Origin: Haloferax sp046557615
GTDB taxonomy: Archaea; Halobacteriota; Halobacteria; Halobacteriales; Haloferacaceae
Reading direction: 5' to 3'
Assembly: GCF_046557615.1 (NCBI RefSeq)
Contig: NZ_JBKIII010000001.1
Coordinates: 372,001-436,000 of the forward strand
Length of the DNA stretch: 64,000 nt
How positions within the stretch are numbered: the stretch's first letter is position 1; the number at the start of each line of letters is the position of its first letter. The notes beneath the pieces were generated by a model. The model ran no database searches. It was not told where the DNA came from and was given only the letters and a program-made list of their open reading frames with translations. Position numbers and translations under genes: made by a program. Positions 44,159 to 53,388 of this stretch are shown here, piece by piece.

Positions 44159-46999
44159 ATGTCAGACGGCGAGGTTGCCGCCGGAATGGACGTGTTCGCG
44201 GAACTTTCGGAACCCGTCCGCAACGCACTCTCCGAGCGTGGATTCACGACGCCAACTGAGCCACAGCGCCGGGCGATTCCGCCGCTCACGTCGGGGAAGA
44301 ACGCGCTCGTCATCGCGCCGACGGGGACCGGAAAGACCGAGACGGCGATGTTACCCGTGTTTTCGGCTATCGCCGACTCGGAGGCGCGATTCGGAATTTC
44401 GGTACTCTACATCACGCCGCTTCGGGCGCTGAACCGAGACATGCGTCAACGCCTCGATTGGTGGGGTGAAGTGTTAGAAATCGACATTCAGGTTCGCCAC
44501 GGTGATACCACGCAGTACCAGCGACAGAAGCAGGCGAACGACCCGCCGGACGTGTTGGTAACCACTCCAGAAACGTTGCAGGCGATGCTCACCGGCAAGA
44601 AGCTTCGAAAGGCGCTCTCGGACGTTCACCACGTCGTCGTAGACGAGGTACACGAACTCGCCTCAGCCAAGCGCGGGGCGCAGTTGACGATTGGACTCGA
44701 ACGCCTCCACGAACTCGCGGGGTCGTTCCAGCGAATCGGGCTGTCTGCAACTGTTGGGTCGCCCGAGGAGGTCGGAAAGTTCCTCACTGGCGACCGGCCA
44801 TTCGACATCGTCGAAGTAGACGTAGACAATCGCGTCGAGTTCGACGTCGTCAGACCCGAGGTAACGAAGGAAGACGAACGACTCGCGGGGAAGCTCGCAA
44901 CCGACCCCGAGATTGCGAGTCACGTCCGAACCATCCGCGATATCGTCAACACCCACGAATCGGTCCTCGTCTTCGTCAACACGCGGCAGACCGCCGAAGC
45001 ACTCGGCTCTCGGTTCAAGAAACTCGGTGACGCCATCGAGGTTCACCACGGGTCGCTCTCGAAAGACGTTCGAATCGACGTTGAAGACCGGTTCAAAGCC
45101 GGAGAGTTGGACGCGCTCATCTGCACCTCGTCGATGGAACTCGGAATCGACGTGGGGCGCGTAGACCACGTGATTCAGTACAACAGCCCCCGAGAAGTCG
45201 CGCGTTTGCTCCAGCGTGTTGGTCGTGCAGGCCACCGATTAGGCGTGGTTTCTCGGGGAACGGTCATCACCGACCACCCGGACGACACGCTCGAAGCCCT
45301 CGCTATCGCTCGCCGAGCAAAGTCGGGTGATGTCGAACCCGCCCGCGTCCATCACGGCAGTCTCGACACGGTGGCGAATCAAATCGTCGGCGTCGTCATG
45401 GACTTCGGCGACGTCTCGGCGCGAAAAACGTACGAAATCGTGACTCGGGCGTACCCCTTCCGCGACCTGTCTGAAGACGAGTTTAGAGAAGTCGTGCGCG
45501 AACTCTCGCAGAACCGCTTGCTCTGGCTGGAAGAAGAAAAGGACCTCCTCGAAAAGTCGAGCGGGACGTGGCAGTACTTCTACGCCAACCTCTCGATGAT
45601 TCCCGACGAGGAGACCTACGAAGTCCACGACATGTCCTCACGTCGGCAGATTGGAACCTTAGACGAGAAGTTCGTCCTCAACTTCGCCTCGCCGGGGGCG
45701 ACGTTTATCCAGCGCGGCGAGATGTGGCGCGTCAACGACGTGGACGAAGAAGAGGCGAGAGTCAACGTCTCACCAATCGAAGACCCCGGTGGGGAAGTTC
45801 CCTCGTGGGTCGGCTCAGAGATTCCAGTCCCCGCCGCCGTCGCGGGCGAAGTCGGCGAGTTGCGAGACGTAGCAGCCCCACAGTTCGAATCGAAAGCCAG
45901 CAGAGAATCTGTCGCCCACGACATCGTGGGTCGGTATCCGACCGACTCACACACTGTGTGGACGGGGCTCGAACCTATCGAGCGACAGGTCGAAGCCGAC
46001 GCACCGATTCCGACGGCGAATCGACTCGTCCTCGAAGGCTCACCCCGAAAAGTCACGCTCAACTCCTGTTACGGCCATCGCGTCAACGAAACCCTTGGAC
46101 GACTCCTCTCGGCACTCATCGGCCAGCGAACCGGGTCTTCGGTTGGGATGGAAGTAGACCCCTACCGAGTCGAGTTCGACGTACCAGGTAAAGTGAGTCC
46201 GACGACCTTTGCTGACGTTCTCCGCGAGACGGACCCCGAACACGTCGAAGCGTTGCTCGAATTAGCACTCAAACGTTCGGACTCGCTCAAATTCACACTC
46301 GCACAGGTCGCCGCCAAGTTCGGGGCGCTCAAGCGCTATCAGGGGCGCGGTCGCTTCGGCGGCGACAGACTCGTCGCCGCGCTCGAGGGCACGCCCGTCT
46401 TCGACGAAGCGGTGCGCGAGGTGTTCCACACCGACCTCGCCGTCGAGGAGACGATGGACTTGCTCTCACGCATCCACGACGAGTCTGTCGAACTCGTCGT
46501 CGCCCGCGAACCGACACCAATCGGGACGGGTGGACGTGGGTCAGGAACAGACTTTCTCGTCCCCGAAAACGCCGATGCGAGTGTCATCGAGACCATCCGC
46601 GACCGGATTCAAAACGACCGCGTACTCCTCACGTGTCTCCACTGCAAGGACTGGACGCGAAAGACGAAGGTCAAGCGCGTCCGCGACCCGCCGACCTGTC
46701 CCGAATGCGGGGCGACTCGCGTCGCGGCGCTCAATCCGTGGGACGACGAGACGGTCAAAGCAGTTCGCGCGCCCGAAAGAGACGACGAACAGATGCGACT
46801 CACGAAGCGGGCGTATCGGTCTGCGAGTCTCGTGCAAGCCCACGGAACGCAAGCAGTCATCGCACTCGCCGCTCGCGGTGTCGGCCCGCACAACGCTGCG
46901 CGTATCATCAACAAACTCCGCGACAACGAGGACGACTTTTACAGAGATATCCTCGAACGAGAGCGCGAGTACGCCCGCACGCAGTCGTTCTGGGATTGA
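44159..46999 (+). CDS. Lhr-type superfamily 2 helicase
   Basis: A 946-residue ATP-dependent helicase. The Q-motif region FTTPTEPQRRAIPPL is followed by Walker A APTGTGKTETAM near residue 52, the DEVH box VVVDEVHELASAKRG near 162 and SAT-like LSATVGSPEEV near 198. The second RecA domain has VFVNTRQTAEALGSRFK, SSMELGIDVGRVDHVIQ and VGRAGHRLG. The Lhr-specific WH/core region follows (about 420-800), then a four-cysteine zinc motif CLHCKDWTRKTKVKRV...CPEC near 825. Roles in replication-coupled repair are known for Lhr relatives. Confidence 0.95.
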   Translation: MSDGEVAAGMDVFAELSEPVRNALSERGFTTPTEPQRRAIPPLTSGKNALVIAPTGTGKTETAMLPVFSAIADSEARFGISVLYITPLRALNRDMRQRLDWWGEVLEIDIQVRHGDTTQYQRQKQANDPPDVLVTTPETLQAMLTGKKLRKALSDVHHVVVDEVHELASAKRGAQLTIGLERLHELAGSFQRIGLSATVGSPEEVGKFLTGDRPFDIVEVDVDNRVEFDVVRPEVTKEDERLAGKLATDPEIASHVRTIRDIVNTHESVLVFVNTRQTAEALGSRFKKLGDAIEVHHGSLSKDVRIDVEDRFKAGELDALICTSSMELGIDVGRVDHVIQYNSPREVARLLQRVGRAGHRLGVVSRGTVITDHPDDTLEALAIARRAKSGDVEPARVHHGSLDTVANQIVGVVMDFGDVSARKTYEIVTRAYPFRDLSEDEFREVVRELSQNRLLWLEEEKDLLEKSSGTWQYFYANLSMIPDEETYEVHDMSSRRQIGTLDEKFVLNFASPGATFIQRGEMWRVNDVDEEEARVNVSPIEDPGGEVPSWVGSEIPVPAAVAGEVGELRDVAAPQFESKASRESVAHDIVGRYPTDSHTVWTGLEPIERQVEADAPIPTANRLVLEGSPRKVTLNSCYGHRVNETLGRLLSALIGQRTGSSVGMEVDPYRVEFDVPGKVSPTTFADVLRETDPEHVEALLELALKRSDSLKFTLAQVAAKFGALKRYQGRGRFGGDRLVAALEGTPVFDEAVREVFHTDLAVEETMDLLSRIHDESVELVVAREPTPIGTGGRGSGTDFLVPENADASVIETIRDRIQNDRVLLTCLHCKDWTRKTKVKRVRDPPTCPECGATRVAALNPWDDETVKAVRAPERDDEQMRLTKRAYRSASLVQAHGTQAVIALAARGVGPHNAARIINKLRDNEDDFYRDILEREREYARTQSFWD

Positions 47000-47004
47000 A
47001 CTGA

Positions 47005-47394
47005 TTACTCCGCGATTGCCCAACTTTCGAGGACTTCTCGTACCGCGACCGAGAGGGCGTTGAAGTCCTGCATCGTGATGCCATCGGTCGTGACGAACAC
47101 GCCGATATCTTCGAGTGTGATGCGGACGAGATAGCCGTTTTCGAACACCCGAATCGTGTACTTGTACTCGCCGAGTTCCGACCCGCGATAGGCGTCTTGG
47201 GTCATCTTGAAGTCGTGCCACTCGTTGCCGATAAAGGAGTTCAGGTCCGCGGACTGTTCGAGGTCCGAGCGAAGGTAGACCTGAATGTAGTCGAAGCGGT
47301 TGAAGTAGGTCAACGAGCGGAGGCTATCGCCGACGGCGGTTCGGCACGTCGAGATGAGCCGTTCTTGTGCCTGTTCCGGAAGGAGTTCGGACAT
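47005..47394 (-). CDS. Hypothetical haloarchaeal protein
   Basis: A 129-residue protein, MSELLPEQAQERLISTCRTAVGD, mixed alpha-beta (LTYFNRFDYIQVYLRSDLE; YKYTIRVFENGYLVRITLED; GVFVTTDGITMQDFNAL). The fold resembles small haloarchaeal regulators that sense ligand through two beta-sheets, and such proteins occur near Lhr (from memory, DUF7522-like). No DNA-binding motif is seen. Convergent with the helicase, 5 bases between stops. The start at 47394 excludes an unlikely N-terminal extension. Confidence 0.75.
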   Translation of the reverse strand: MSELLPEQAQERLISTCRTAVGDSLRSLTYFNRFDYIQVYLRSDLEQSADLNSFIGNEWHDFKMTQDAYRGSELGEYKYTIRVFENGYLVRITLEDIGVFVTTDGITMQDFNALSVAVREVLESWAIAE

Positions 47395-47451
47395 GTCTCT
47401 CGGTGTGCGACGAAGTACCAAATAACCGCCGCCTGCGGCAGGTGACGCGAA

Positions 47452-47850
47452 CTACTCCGAGGAGTAGGCCTCACGGTAGTCGCGCTCTCGTCGAATGAGT
47501 TCTCCGACGCCGTGTTCGAGGATATCCGCACCGAGCGAGGTAGCCCGGTAGTAGGAAAACAGGCCGTGTTCGTCGGCCCGTCGTTGCTTTCGCTTCTCGA
47601 CGAGTCCCACATCGACGAGTTTCTGGAGGTGGTAGTGGAGCGTGTTCGCCCGCATATCCAGCGCCTCTTCGAGTTGCTTCGGGCTCTGGTCGCCACCGTG
47701 AACGAGGCGGTAGAGCAGCGTAAACCGGGTTCTGTCGCCGATGGCCGCTTGCATGTCGAGGTACTCGTCCAGCGTGAGTACACTCGTCGGCGGCAGCAAC
47801 TCGGCGGGGTCCTCTGGGAGTCCATCCGAGTTGACTGAGTTCGTGGCCAT
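47452..47850 (-). CDS. Winged-helix (ArsR-type) regulator
   Basis: A 132-residue protein with an N-terminal segment LPEDPAELLPPTSVLTLDEYL and a winged-helix domain: MQAAIGDRTRFTLLYRLVHGGDQSPKQLEEAL near residue 33, RANTLHYHLQKLVDVGLVEKRKQRRADEH near 67. The C-terminus has GADILEHGVGELIRRERDY. ArsR family; ligand unknown. Divergent from the next gene by 95 bases, which it may control. Confidence 0.9.
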   Translation of the reverse strand: MATNSVNSDGLPEDPAELLPPTSVLTLDEYLDMQAAIGDRTRFTLLYRLVHGGDQSPKQLEEALDMRANTLHYHLQKLVDVGLVEKRKQRRADEHGLFSYYRATSLGADILEHGVGELIRRERDYREAYSSE

Positions 47851-47911
47851 GTCTAGACTGACGACGTGAACCGACTTAACGATTCTTGAGTCGAAAAGTG
47901 CTGAAAAATCC

Positions 47912-47945
47912 GAACTTTATATACTGCCGGTGCGTGGCAGACGAC
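47912..47945 (+). promoter_or_regulatory. Leaderless promoter of the 206-residue gene
   Basis: TTTATATAC at 47916-47924 is a strong archaeal TATA box; the ATG at 47946 lies about 25 bases downstream, so the predicted transcript begins at or next to the start codon. The box lies in an AT-rich dip of the divergent gap to the ArsR-type gene. Confidence 0.6.
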
Positions 47946-48566
47946 ATGGGTGGAGATATTTCTCGGAATGTGATTCGAAAATCGCTTGGGCGGACGACGT
48001 ACGACCGGTTTCTCGTCTACGTGATGGGTCCGTACAAGTCGTTCAATCTGAACTACGTCCTCTCCGAAGAGGAACAGGCCGAATTCGACATCGAGGACTT
48101 ACCGGGGCCGATTCGCCGTCTGTTCCAATCGCGTGAGGAAATCGACGGCGCACTCGCGCTCCTCCGGCGCGTACAGGGGTCGTTGCGAACGAACCCCGGC
48201 GTGAACGCCTTTCTCGCGGTGGATGTCGGTATCGACACCGACGAGGTGGACGCCGCGACACAGAGCATCGAGTACGCACGGGCGAGCAACGCGACAATCT
48301 TCGTTCTTCCCTATCTGGGTCACAACTTCGGCGTCGGCGAAGAGGCGGGTTCGGTACTCGAACGACTCTCGAAGACCCACGGCGACCGAATCGTCTTCGT
48401 CCACGAAGCGACGGTCACGAGCGAGATGATTCGCGCTGCCCGCGCCCGGTGGGACCTGCGCGTCGAAACCTACGACGACGAGGAAGAACTCGTCAAACGC
48501 GTTCGTCTCTTTGTCGCCGACATCATGAACCGCGAACTCCACGGTGACTTGGATAGACTGGACTAA
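47946..48566 (+). CDS. Uncharacterised protein, possible deoxyribosyltransferase/TIR-like fold
   Basis: A 206-residue protein, MGGDISRNVIRKSLGRTTYDRFLVYVMGPYKSFNLNYVL. The VYVMGPYKSFN strand-loop, a long helical middle (PIRRLFQSREEIDGALALL), a second block AFLAVDVGIDTDEVDAATQSIEYARASNATIFVLPYLGHNFGVGEEAGSV and a last strand RIVFVHEATVTSEMI suggest a Rossmann-like domain. I infer, from pattern only, similarity to nucleoside 2-deoxyribosyltransferase/TIR-like folds that bind nucleotides (DUF7509-like, from memory). No catalytic residue can be assigned. Expressed from a leaderless promoter next to a regulator. Function unknown. Confidence 0.7.
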   Translation: MGGDISRNVIRKSLGRTTYDRFLVYVMGPYKSFNLNYVLSEEEQAEFDIEDLPGPIRRLFQSREEIDGALALLRRVQGSLRTNPGVNAFLAVDVGIDTDEVDAATQSIEYARASNATIFVLPYLGHNFGVGEEAGSVLERLSKTHGDRIVFVHEATVTSEMIRAARARWDLRVETYDDEEELVKRVRLFVADIMNRELHGDLDRLD

Positions 48567-48657
48567 GTGTAGGAGAGATTGGACTAAGAGTAGTCACCGT
48601 TGTATGTGACAGAAAGACGGATACTGTGACTCGGCGTACGGTCTGTGAGTTCGTACG

Positions 48658-49716
48658 ATGACCAAGAACCCACGTGTGCTACCCCGGCGAACTGTACTCA
48701 GACTGGCCGGTGTCGGAGGTACTTCGCTTTTGACAGGTTGCTCGGGTCGCACGCCCGGACGGCGAACGTCGGAAACCACCAGGCACACTCAGACACCTGA
48801 TTCTGGCGGGTTCGAAAGTGCGGCGTCGTACTCACGCTCTCGCAGGGGTGATGCAGTTCTCGTCTTTGCTGACGGCAGTCTCGCGTACGAAGACTATCGA
48901 GACGGCTATCGCCCATCGAGACCCCATCTGCTCGCGAGCGGGACGAAGACGTTCTGTGGCGTCATGGCCGTTGCCGCCGCCGAAGACGGTCTCTTTAGTC
49001 TCGACGACCGGGTGGCCAACATCATCAGCGAGTGGGAGTCCAACCAGCAGAAACGACGCATCACGATTTGGCAACTGCTCCAACTCACCAGCGGTCTGAA
49101 GACGAGCGTCGGAAACACTCCGAATTTCGAGGAGGCGCTGTCGATGCCGCTCGTTCACGAACCGGGTGAAGAGTTCAGGTACGGGCCCACAGCCTTCCAA
49201 GTCTTCGGCGCACTCCTCCAACGAGCGTTAGACGGTGAAGACCCGACGGACTACCTTCGACGGCGGGTTCTCGACCCGCTCGATGTCGAAATGGGTGGAT
49301 GGGGTCGGGTAGACGGCGACCCACAACTCGCAGGCGGTGCCCTGATGTCGGCCCGAAACTGGCTCCGCTTTGGTCAGTTTCTCCTCGGCGATGGCAGTGT
49401 CGAGGGAACTCGCGTACTCGGAGGTGGCCTCCGTGAAACGTTGACGACAGCGTCAGCCGTCGCCCCTGCGTACGGATTGACTGTCTGGTTGAACGCGACC
49501 GTCTCTCCAGACAGCGACTTCGTCTCCCACGCACCGCTCACTGTCGATGGACCGAATCACGCGATTTACGATTCAGGTCCAGATGACCTGTTCATGGCCG
49601 CTGGTGCGGCGAACCAGCGACTGTACATCGTCCCGTCGAGAGAACTGGTCGTCCTCCGGTTTGGTCGAATCGACCGCGGGTGGGACGACGGCGAGTTTCT
49701 CTCCCGAATTCTCTAA
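48658..49716 (+). CDS. Beta-lactamase-like serine hydrolase, probable Tat lipoprotein
   Basis: A 352-residue penicillin-binding/class C beta-lactamase fold protein. N-terminus: twin-arginine PRRTVLRLAGVG and lipobox LLTGCSGRT (Cys near residue 28), so it should be exported by Tat and lipid-anchored. Catalytic Ser-x-x-Lys is SGTKTFCG near residue 93, the Tyr motif is FRYGPTAFQVF near 178. The final Lys/His-Thr-Gly is less clear. Haloarchaea have no peptidoglycan, so the substrate is likely an ester or other acyl compound rather than cell wall. Single gene. Confidence 0.88.
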   Translation: MTKNPRVLPRRTVLRLAGVGGTSLLTGCSGRTPGRRTSETTRHTQTPDSGGFESAASYSRSRRGDAVLVFADGSLAYEDYRDGYRPSRPHLLASGTKTFCGVMAVAAAEDGLFSLDDRVANIISEWESNQQKRRITIWQLLQLTSGLKTSVGNTPNFEEALSMPLVHEPGEEFRYGPTAFQVFGALLQRALDGEDPTDYLRRRVLDPLDVEMGGWGRVDGDPQLAGGALMSARNWLRFGQFLLGDGSVEGTRVLGGGLRETLTTASAVAPAYGLTVWLNATVSPDSDFVSHAPLTVDGPNHAIYDSGPDDLFMAAGAANQRLYIVPSRELVVLRFGRIDRGWDDGEFLSRIL

Positions 49717-49836
49717 TCTCCAGTTCGGATTCCTAACTCACGCTCGAATCGACAGTCGAGCCATGCGATTCCCTCTCTGTGTCATGCTATGTGCTAGCTC
49801 ACAGCAATTTATGTCGAATCGAATAGAGGTCTAACT

Positions 49837-50547
49837 ATGCCCGACGATGCACTCGGCACGGCAATGCTCGATAGATTTCGTGGCTCGCTTCGCGCGCCCT
49901 GCATCTACCGCGACGGCGACGAAACCGCCGATGCCCACATCGTCGAACACTATCTCGTGTCTCAAGAACAGTGGCCGGATTCGAAGTGGGAGTTTCTCGA
50001 CTCACTTCGAACGCCGCTGTTGGACGTTGGGTGTGGAGCAGGCCAGCACTCGCTCGCCGTGCAGGAACGCGGCGAAGTCGTCGCCTTCGACGTGAGTCCA
50101 AACGCGGTTCGCACCGCTCGCGAGCGTGGTGTCGAGAACGTGTTAGTTGGGAATATGTTCTCCCCACCAGTCGATGACGACACCGGGTTTGAAACACTTC
50201 TCGCAGTCGGCACGCAAATCGGACTCGCTGGTTCACTCGATGGCCTCGCAGAACTACTGGATACGTTCGCTTCACTCACGACCGAAACGGGCGAACTCGT
50301 CGTCGATTCGTACGACCCGACGAGCCTCACTCCCGAAACGTGCTTCGGCTACCGCGACGACCCGCGAGAAGGATTCGCCCGCCGACAGTTCCACGTCGAA
50401 TACGGTGTCCTGCACGAACCGACACTCGACTTCTTGCTTTGTTCACCGGAGCGACTCGAAGCTGTCGCCGAGACGGTCGGATTAGACGTGCGCGAAGTCG
50501 TGGTCCCACACGAGGACTCGGCGTACTACCGGATGCGACTGAGATAG
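49837..50547 (+). CDS. Class I SAM-dependent methyltransferase
   Basis: A 236-residue methyltransferase. Motif I is PLLDVGCGAGQHSLAV near residue 61, motif II VVAFDVSPNAVRTARERGVEN near 80, post-motif FETLLAVGTQIGLAGS near 113. The C-terminal half is a small beta domain (GYRDDPREGFARRQFHVEYG). Looks like the UbiE/Tam-like group; substrate unknown. A box AGCAATTTATG near 49802-49812 may be its promoter. Confidence 0.9.
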   Translation: MPDDALGTAMLDRFRGSLRAPCIYRDGDETADAHIVEHYLVSQEQWPDSKWEFLDSLRTPLLDVGCGAGQHSLAVQERGEVVAFDVSPNAVRTARERGVENVLVGNMFSPPVDDDTGFETLLAVGTQIGLAGSLDGLAELLDTFASLTTETGELVVDSYDPTSLTPETCFGYRDDPREGFARRQFHVEYGVLHEPTLDFLLCSPERLEAVAETVGLDVREVVVPHEDSAYYRMRLR

Positions 50548-50575
50548 GTTAGAAACACACCCAGGTCGGCAACTT

Positions 50576-50875
50576 CTATTCGTCGAGCCCAGTGGCTGCT
50601 GTGACGTAGACACCGGTGATATCTGTCTCCTCGACAGTCAGTGTGACTTCGTCATCTTCCTCGACAGGCTGGTCAGTCACGACGGTTACTGCTTCGATTG
50701 GCTGACGGCGGAAAAACGCCCAGATGAGGTCCAATATCGAGGGGTGACCACCTCTCCGGAGGACGATAACGTAGCGTGACTCGGCTAACTCCTGAAGAGC
50801 GGGCGTCAGGTCGCTCGTGTCCAGTTCGTCCGGAGGGATGACGTGCAGGACCTCGCCCTGGATTGTCTCGGTCAT
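50576..50875 (-). CDS. Hypothetical haloarchaeal protein, 99 residues
   Basis: MTETIQGEVLHVIPPDELDTSDL, then LQELAESRYVIVLRRGGHPSILDLIWAFFRRQPIEAVTVV. Mixed alpha-beta, one hydrophobic helix near residue 47-55, C-terminal beta DITGVYVTAATGLDE. Stand-alone, small-sized and acidic. No known function (DUF7526-like, from memory). Confidence 0.7.
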   Translation of the reverse strand: MTETIQGEVLHVIPPDELDTSDLTPALQELAESRYVIVLRRGGHPSILDLIWAFFRRQPIEAVTVVTDQPVEEDDEVTLTVEETDITGVYVTAATGLDE

Positions 50876-50988
50876 AGTCTCAAAATGCAGGCGAAAAGAA
50901 AGAAGGGTGTGCTATCGATGCAATCGGAAAACGTCGATGAGCTATCGGGTGCCGATGAGAATCCACCTCGTCTGAGTCGGAGAATCCT

Positions 50989-53163
50989 TTAGACCAGCGT
51001 CGGTGCCACCGACTTCAGCGCCGCTTCGAAGTGTTCACGGGTGATTTTCACTTCGTCGGCGTGGTCATTCGCGGCCTCACCCTCGTAAGCGGCCGCAACG
51101 TCCTGAATCGCTCGCAACGCGGCATCTCGGCAGACAGCGGCGACATCTGCGCCCGTGTATCCGTCCATATGGGCAGCAACGTCGTCGAGGTCTACATCGG
51201 GACTGATGGGTTTGTTGCGGGTGTGAACGTCGAGAATCGCGCGCCGGGCGTCGATATCTGGTTCGGGGACCTCCACGTGCGTCTCCAATCTACCGGGACG
51301 GAGGAGTGCAGGGTCCAGTGCGTCGCGGCGGTTCGTCGCCGAGAGAACGACCAAGTTGGGGTTGTCGGCGGCGTTGTCCATCTCGGTGAGTAGTTGCGAG
51401 ACGACGCGCTCTGTCACGCCAGAGTCCGAACCAACGCTGTCGCGGTTGGTCGCCAGCGCGTCGATTTCGTCGAAGAAGAGGATGCTCGGGGCGGCCTGCC
51501 GGGCGCGGTCGAACACCTCACGGACGGATTTCTCAGACTCGCCGACGTACCTATCGAGTAGTTCCGGCCCAGCGACGTGGATGAAGTTGACGCCGCTCTC
51601 GGCGGCGATTGCGCGGGCGAGCAACGTCTTCCCGGTTCCCGGCGGACCGTAGAGAAGCACGCCAGTTGGTGGGTCGGTTGCGGCGGCTTCGAACAGTGGC
51701 GCGTACGTCAACGGCCACGTCACGGCGCGTTCGAGCGTCTGTTTCACGTCGTCCAGCCCACCGACCGCTTCGAAGCCTTTGGTCGGTTGTTCGGCGACGT
51801 ACTCACGCATCGCGCTGGGTTCGACTGTCGCCATCGCCGCGTCGAAATCTGCGCGCGTGACGGTTAGCCCCTCCACCGAGAGGTCGTCGTTGTCTCGGCG
51901 GACTCGTCGGAGAGCGGTCATCGCGGCCTCTTTGGCGAGCGATTCGAGGTCCGCGCCGACGAAGCCGTGGGTTCGTGAGGCAAAGCGGTCGATATCCACG
52001 TCGTCGGCCAGCGGCATCCGGCGCGTGTGGACTTCGAGAATCTCGCGGCGGCCGACTTCGTTGGGGACGCCGATTTCGATTTCGCGGTCGAACCGCCCGC
52101 CGCGACGAAGCGCCGGGTCGAGGCTATCGACGCGGTTGGTCGCGCCGATGACGACCACGTCGCCGCGAGCATCGAGACCGTCCATGAGCGAGAGGAGTTG
52201 GCCGACGACGCGGTTTTCGAGGTCGCCGCTGTCGTCGCGCTTGGCCGCGATGGAGTCGATTTCGTCGAAGAAGATGATGGCGGGGGCGTTCTCGCGTGCG
52301 TCTTGGAACACCTCGCGGAGCTTCTCTTCGGACTCGCCTTTGTACTTCGAGAGGACTTCAGGCCCCGAGATAGTCGTAAAGGAGGCGTTCACCTCGTTGG
52401 CGACCGCCTTTGCAATCAGCGTCTTTCCCGTCCCCGGTGGGCCGTGAAGGAGCACGCCTTTCGGCGGTTCGATACCGAGGTGAGCGAACACCTCGGGTTC
52501 GGAGAGCGGGAGTTCGATCATCTCACGGACGAGGTCGAGTTCGTCGTCGAGACCGCCGATATCTTCGTAGGTGACACCGGTTGCACGGCGCTGTGTCGAA
52601 CTGTCGCCGGAGGTCACGCTCTTTACCGCGTCGCGGACGGTCGCGGCCGCGCCGCTGGCGGGTTTGCCCGTGACAGTCACTTTCGTCTCGTCGGTGACGC
52701 GGACGATGGCTTCGGGTTTCGTCTCGGCGACGACGAGCGTCGCACCGCCGAGTCGTTCGACGCGAACGCGGTCACCGATTTGGAGGGGTCGGTTTCTGAG
52801 TTCGGCTTTGACGACCGTCTCGATGGTCTCTTGGCTGACGCTAGTTCGCTCGAACACGCCGGGCGCAGAGAGTGCCACTGCTCGCGCGTCTTCGACAGCA
52901 ACCTTCTGGATTCGGACGCTATCGCCGATTTTGACGCCAGCGTTCGCGCGCGTGTCGGCGTCGATGAGAACCGTGTCGCTGTCGGTCCCGGGCCGGGCGG
53001 GCCACATCTTCGCTACCGTCTCGCGCGTTCCGTCGATGACGACGGTCTCGCCGCTGAGGACGCCGAGTTCGCGTCGTGCCGTCTCGGGAAGTCGGGCGAT
53101 GCCGCGACCCGCGTCTCGCTTCTCTGCGGCGCGGACCACGAGCGTCACCCCGTCTTCGGTCAT
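50989..53163 (-). CDS. cdc48b: CDC48/VAT-like double AAA+ ATPase
   Basis: A 724-residue unfoldase. Residues about 1-180 are the N-domain (double-psi barrel VRAAEKRDAGRGIARLPET; TVSGETVVIDG). D1 AAA near 205-435: Walker A LLHGPPGTGKTLIAKAVANE, Walker B IIFFDEIDSIAAKRDD, arginine finger DPALRRGGRFDRE. D2 near 465-700: LLYGPPGTGKTLLARAIAAE, ILFFDEIDALATNRDS and LRPGRLETHVE. Works as a hexameric segregase with the archaeal proteasome. The symbol is from memory of haloarchaeal names. Ends MEKVAPTLV-type; single gene. Confidence 0.95.
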   Translation of the reverse strand: MTEDGVTLVVRAAEKRDAGRGIARLPETARRELGVLSGETVVIDGTRETVAKMWPARPGTDSDTVLIDADTRANAGVKIGDSVRIQKVAVEDARAVALSAPGVFERTSVSQETIETVVKAELRNRPLQIGDRVRVERLGGATLVVAETKPEAIVRVTDETKVTVTGKPASGAAATVRDAVKSVTSGDSSTQRRATGVTYEDIGGLDDELDLVREMIELPLSEPEVFAHLGIEPPKGVLLHGPPGTGKTLIAKAVANEVNASFTTISGPEVLSKYKGESEEKLREVFQDARENAPAIIFFDEIDSIAAKRDDSGDLENRVVGQLLSLMDGLDARGDVVVIGATNRVDSLDPALRRGGRFDREIEIGVPNEVGRREILEVHTRRMPLADDVDIDRFASRTHGFVGADLESLAKEAAMTALRRVRRDNDDLSVEGLTVTRADFDAAMATVEPSAMREYVAEQPTKGFEAVGGLDDVKQTLERAVTWPLTYAPLFEAAATDPPTGVLLYGPPGTGKTLLARAIAAESGVNFIHVAGPELLDRYVGESEKSVREVFDRARQAAPSILFFDEIDALATNRDSVGSDSGVTERVVSQLLTEMDNAADNPNLVVLSATNRRDALDPALLRPGRLETHVEVPEPDIDARRAILDVHTRNKPISPDVDLDDVAAHMDGYTGADVAAVCRDAALRAIQDVAAAYEGEAANDHADEVKITREHFEAALKSVAPTLV

Positions 53164-53241
53164 GACATTCTCTTCGGATGGACCGGTCTTGAGGGTTCGC
53201 CCACGATAATCGTTTTAGTGATGGGTGTGGTAACGACAACC

Positions 53242-53376
53242 ATGGTTGCCGCGACCCAGAGAGAGGGGGAGACGTGGTATCGATGCGACAAATGTGGAAT
53301 GTTGTTCGACAGCAGGAGAGACGCGAAAGCACACGAGGACAACTGCGATACTGATAGCCCATCGTACCTCCAGTAG
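53242..53376 (+). CDS. Small C2H2-type zinc-finger protein
   Basis: A 44-residue protein: MVAATQREGETWYRCDKCGMLFDSRRDAKAHEDNC. Cys-x2-Cys, then His and Cys, gives one finger (Cys residues near 15, 18; His 31; Cys 35). Matches a haloarchaeal family (DUF7128-like, from memory). Start at 53242 by the conserved MVA-T-GETWY start; an earlier ATG at 53221 adds seven residues. Below usual ORF length cut-offs. Divergent from cdc48b. Confidence 0.82.
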   Translation: MVAATQREGETWYRCDKCGMLFDSRRDAKAHEDNCDTDSPSYLQ

Positions 53377-53388
53377 TCGGAGGCGAAA

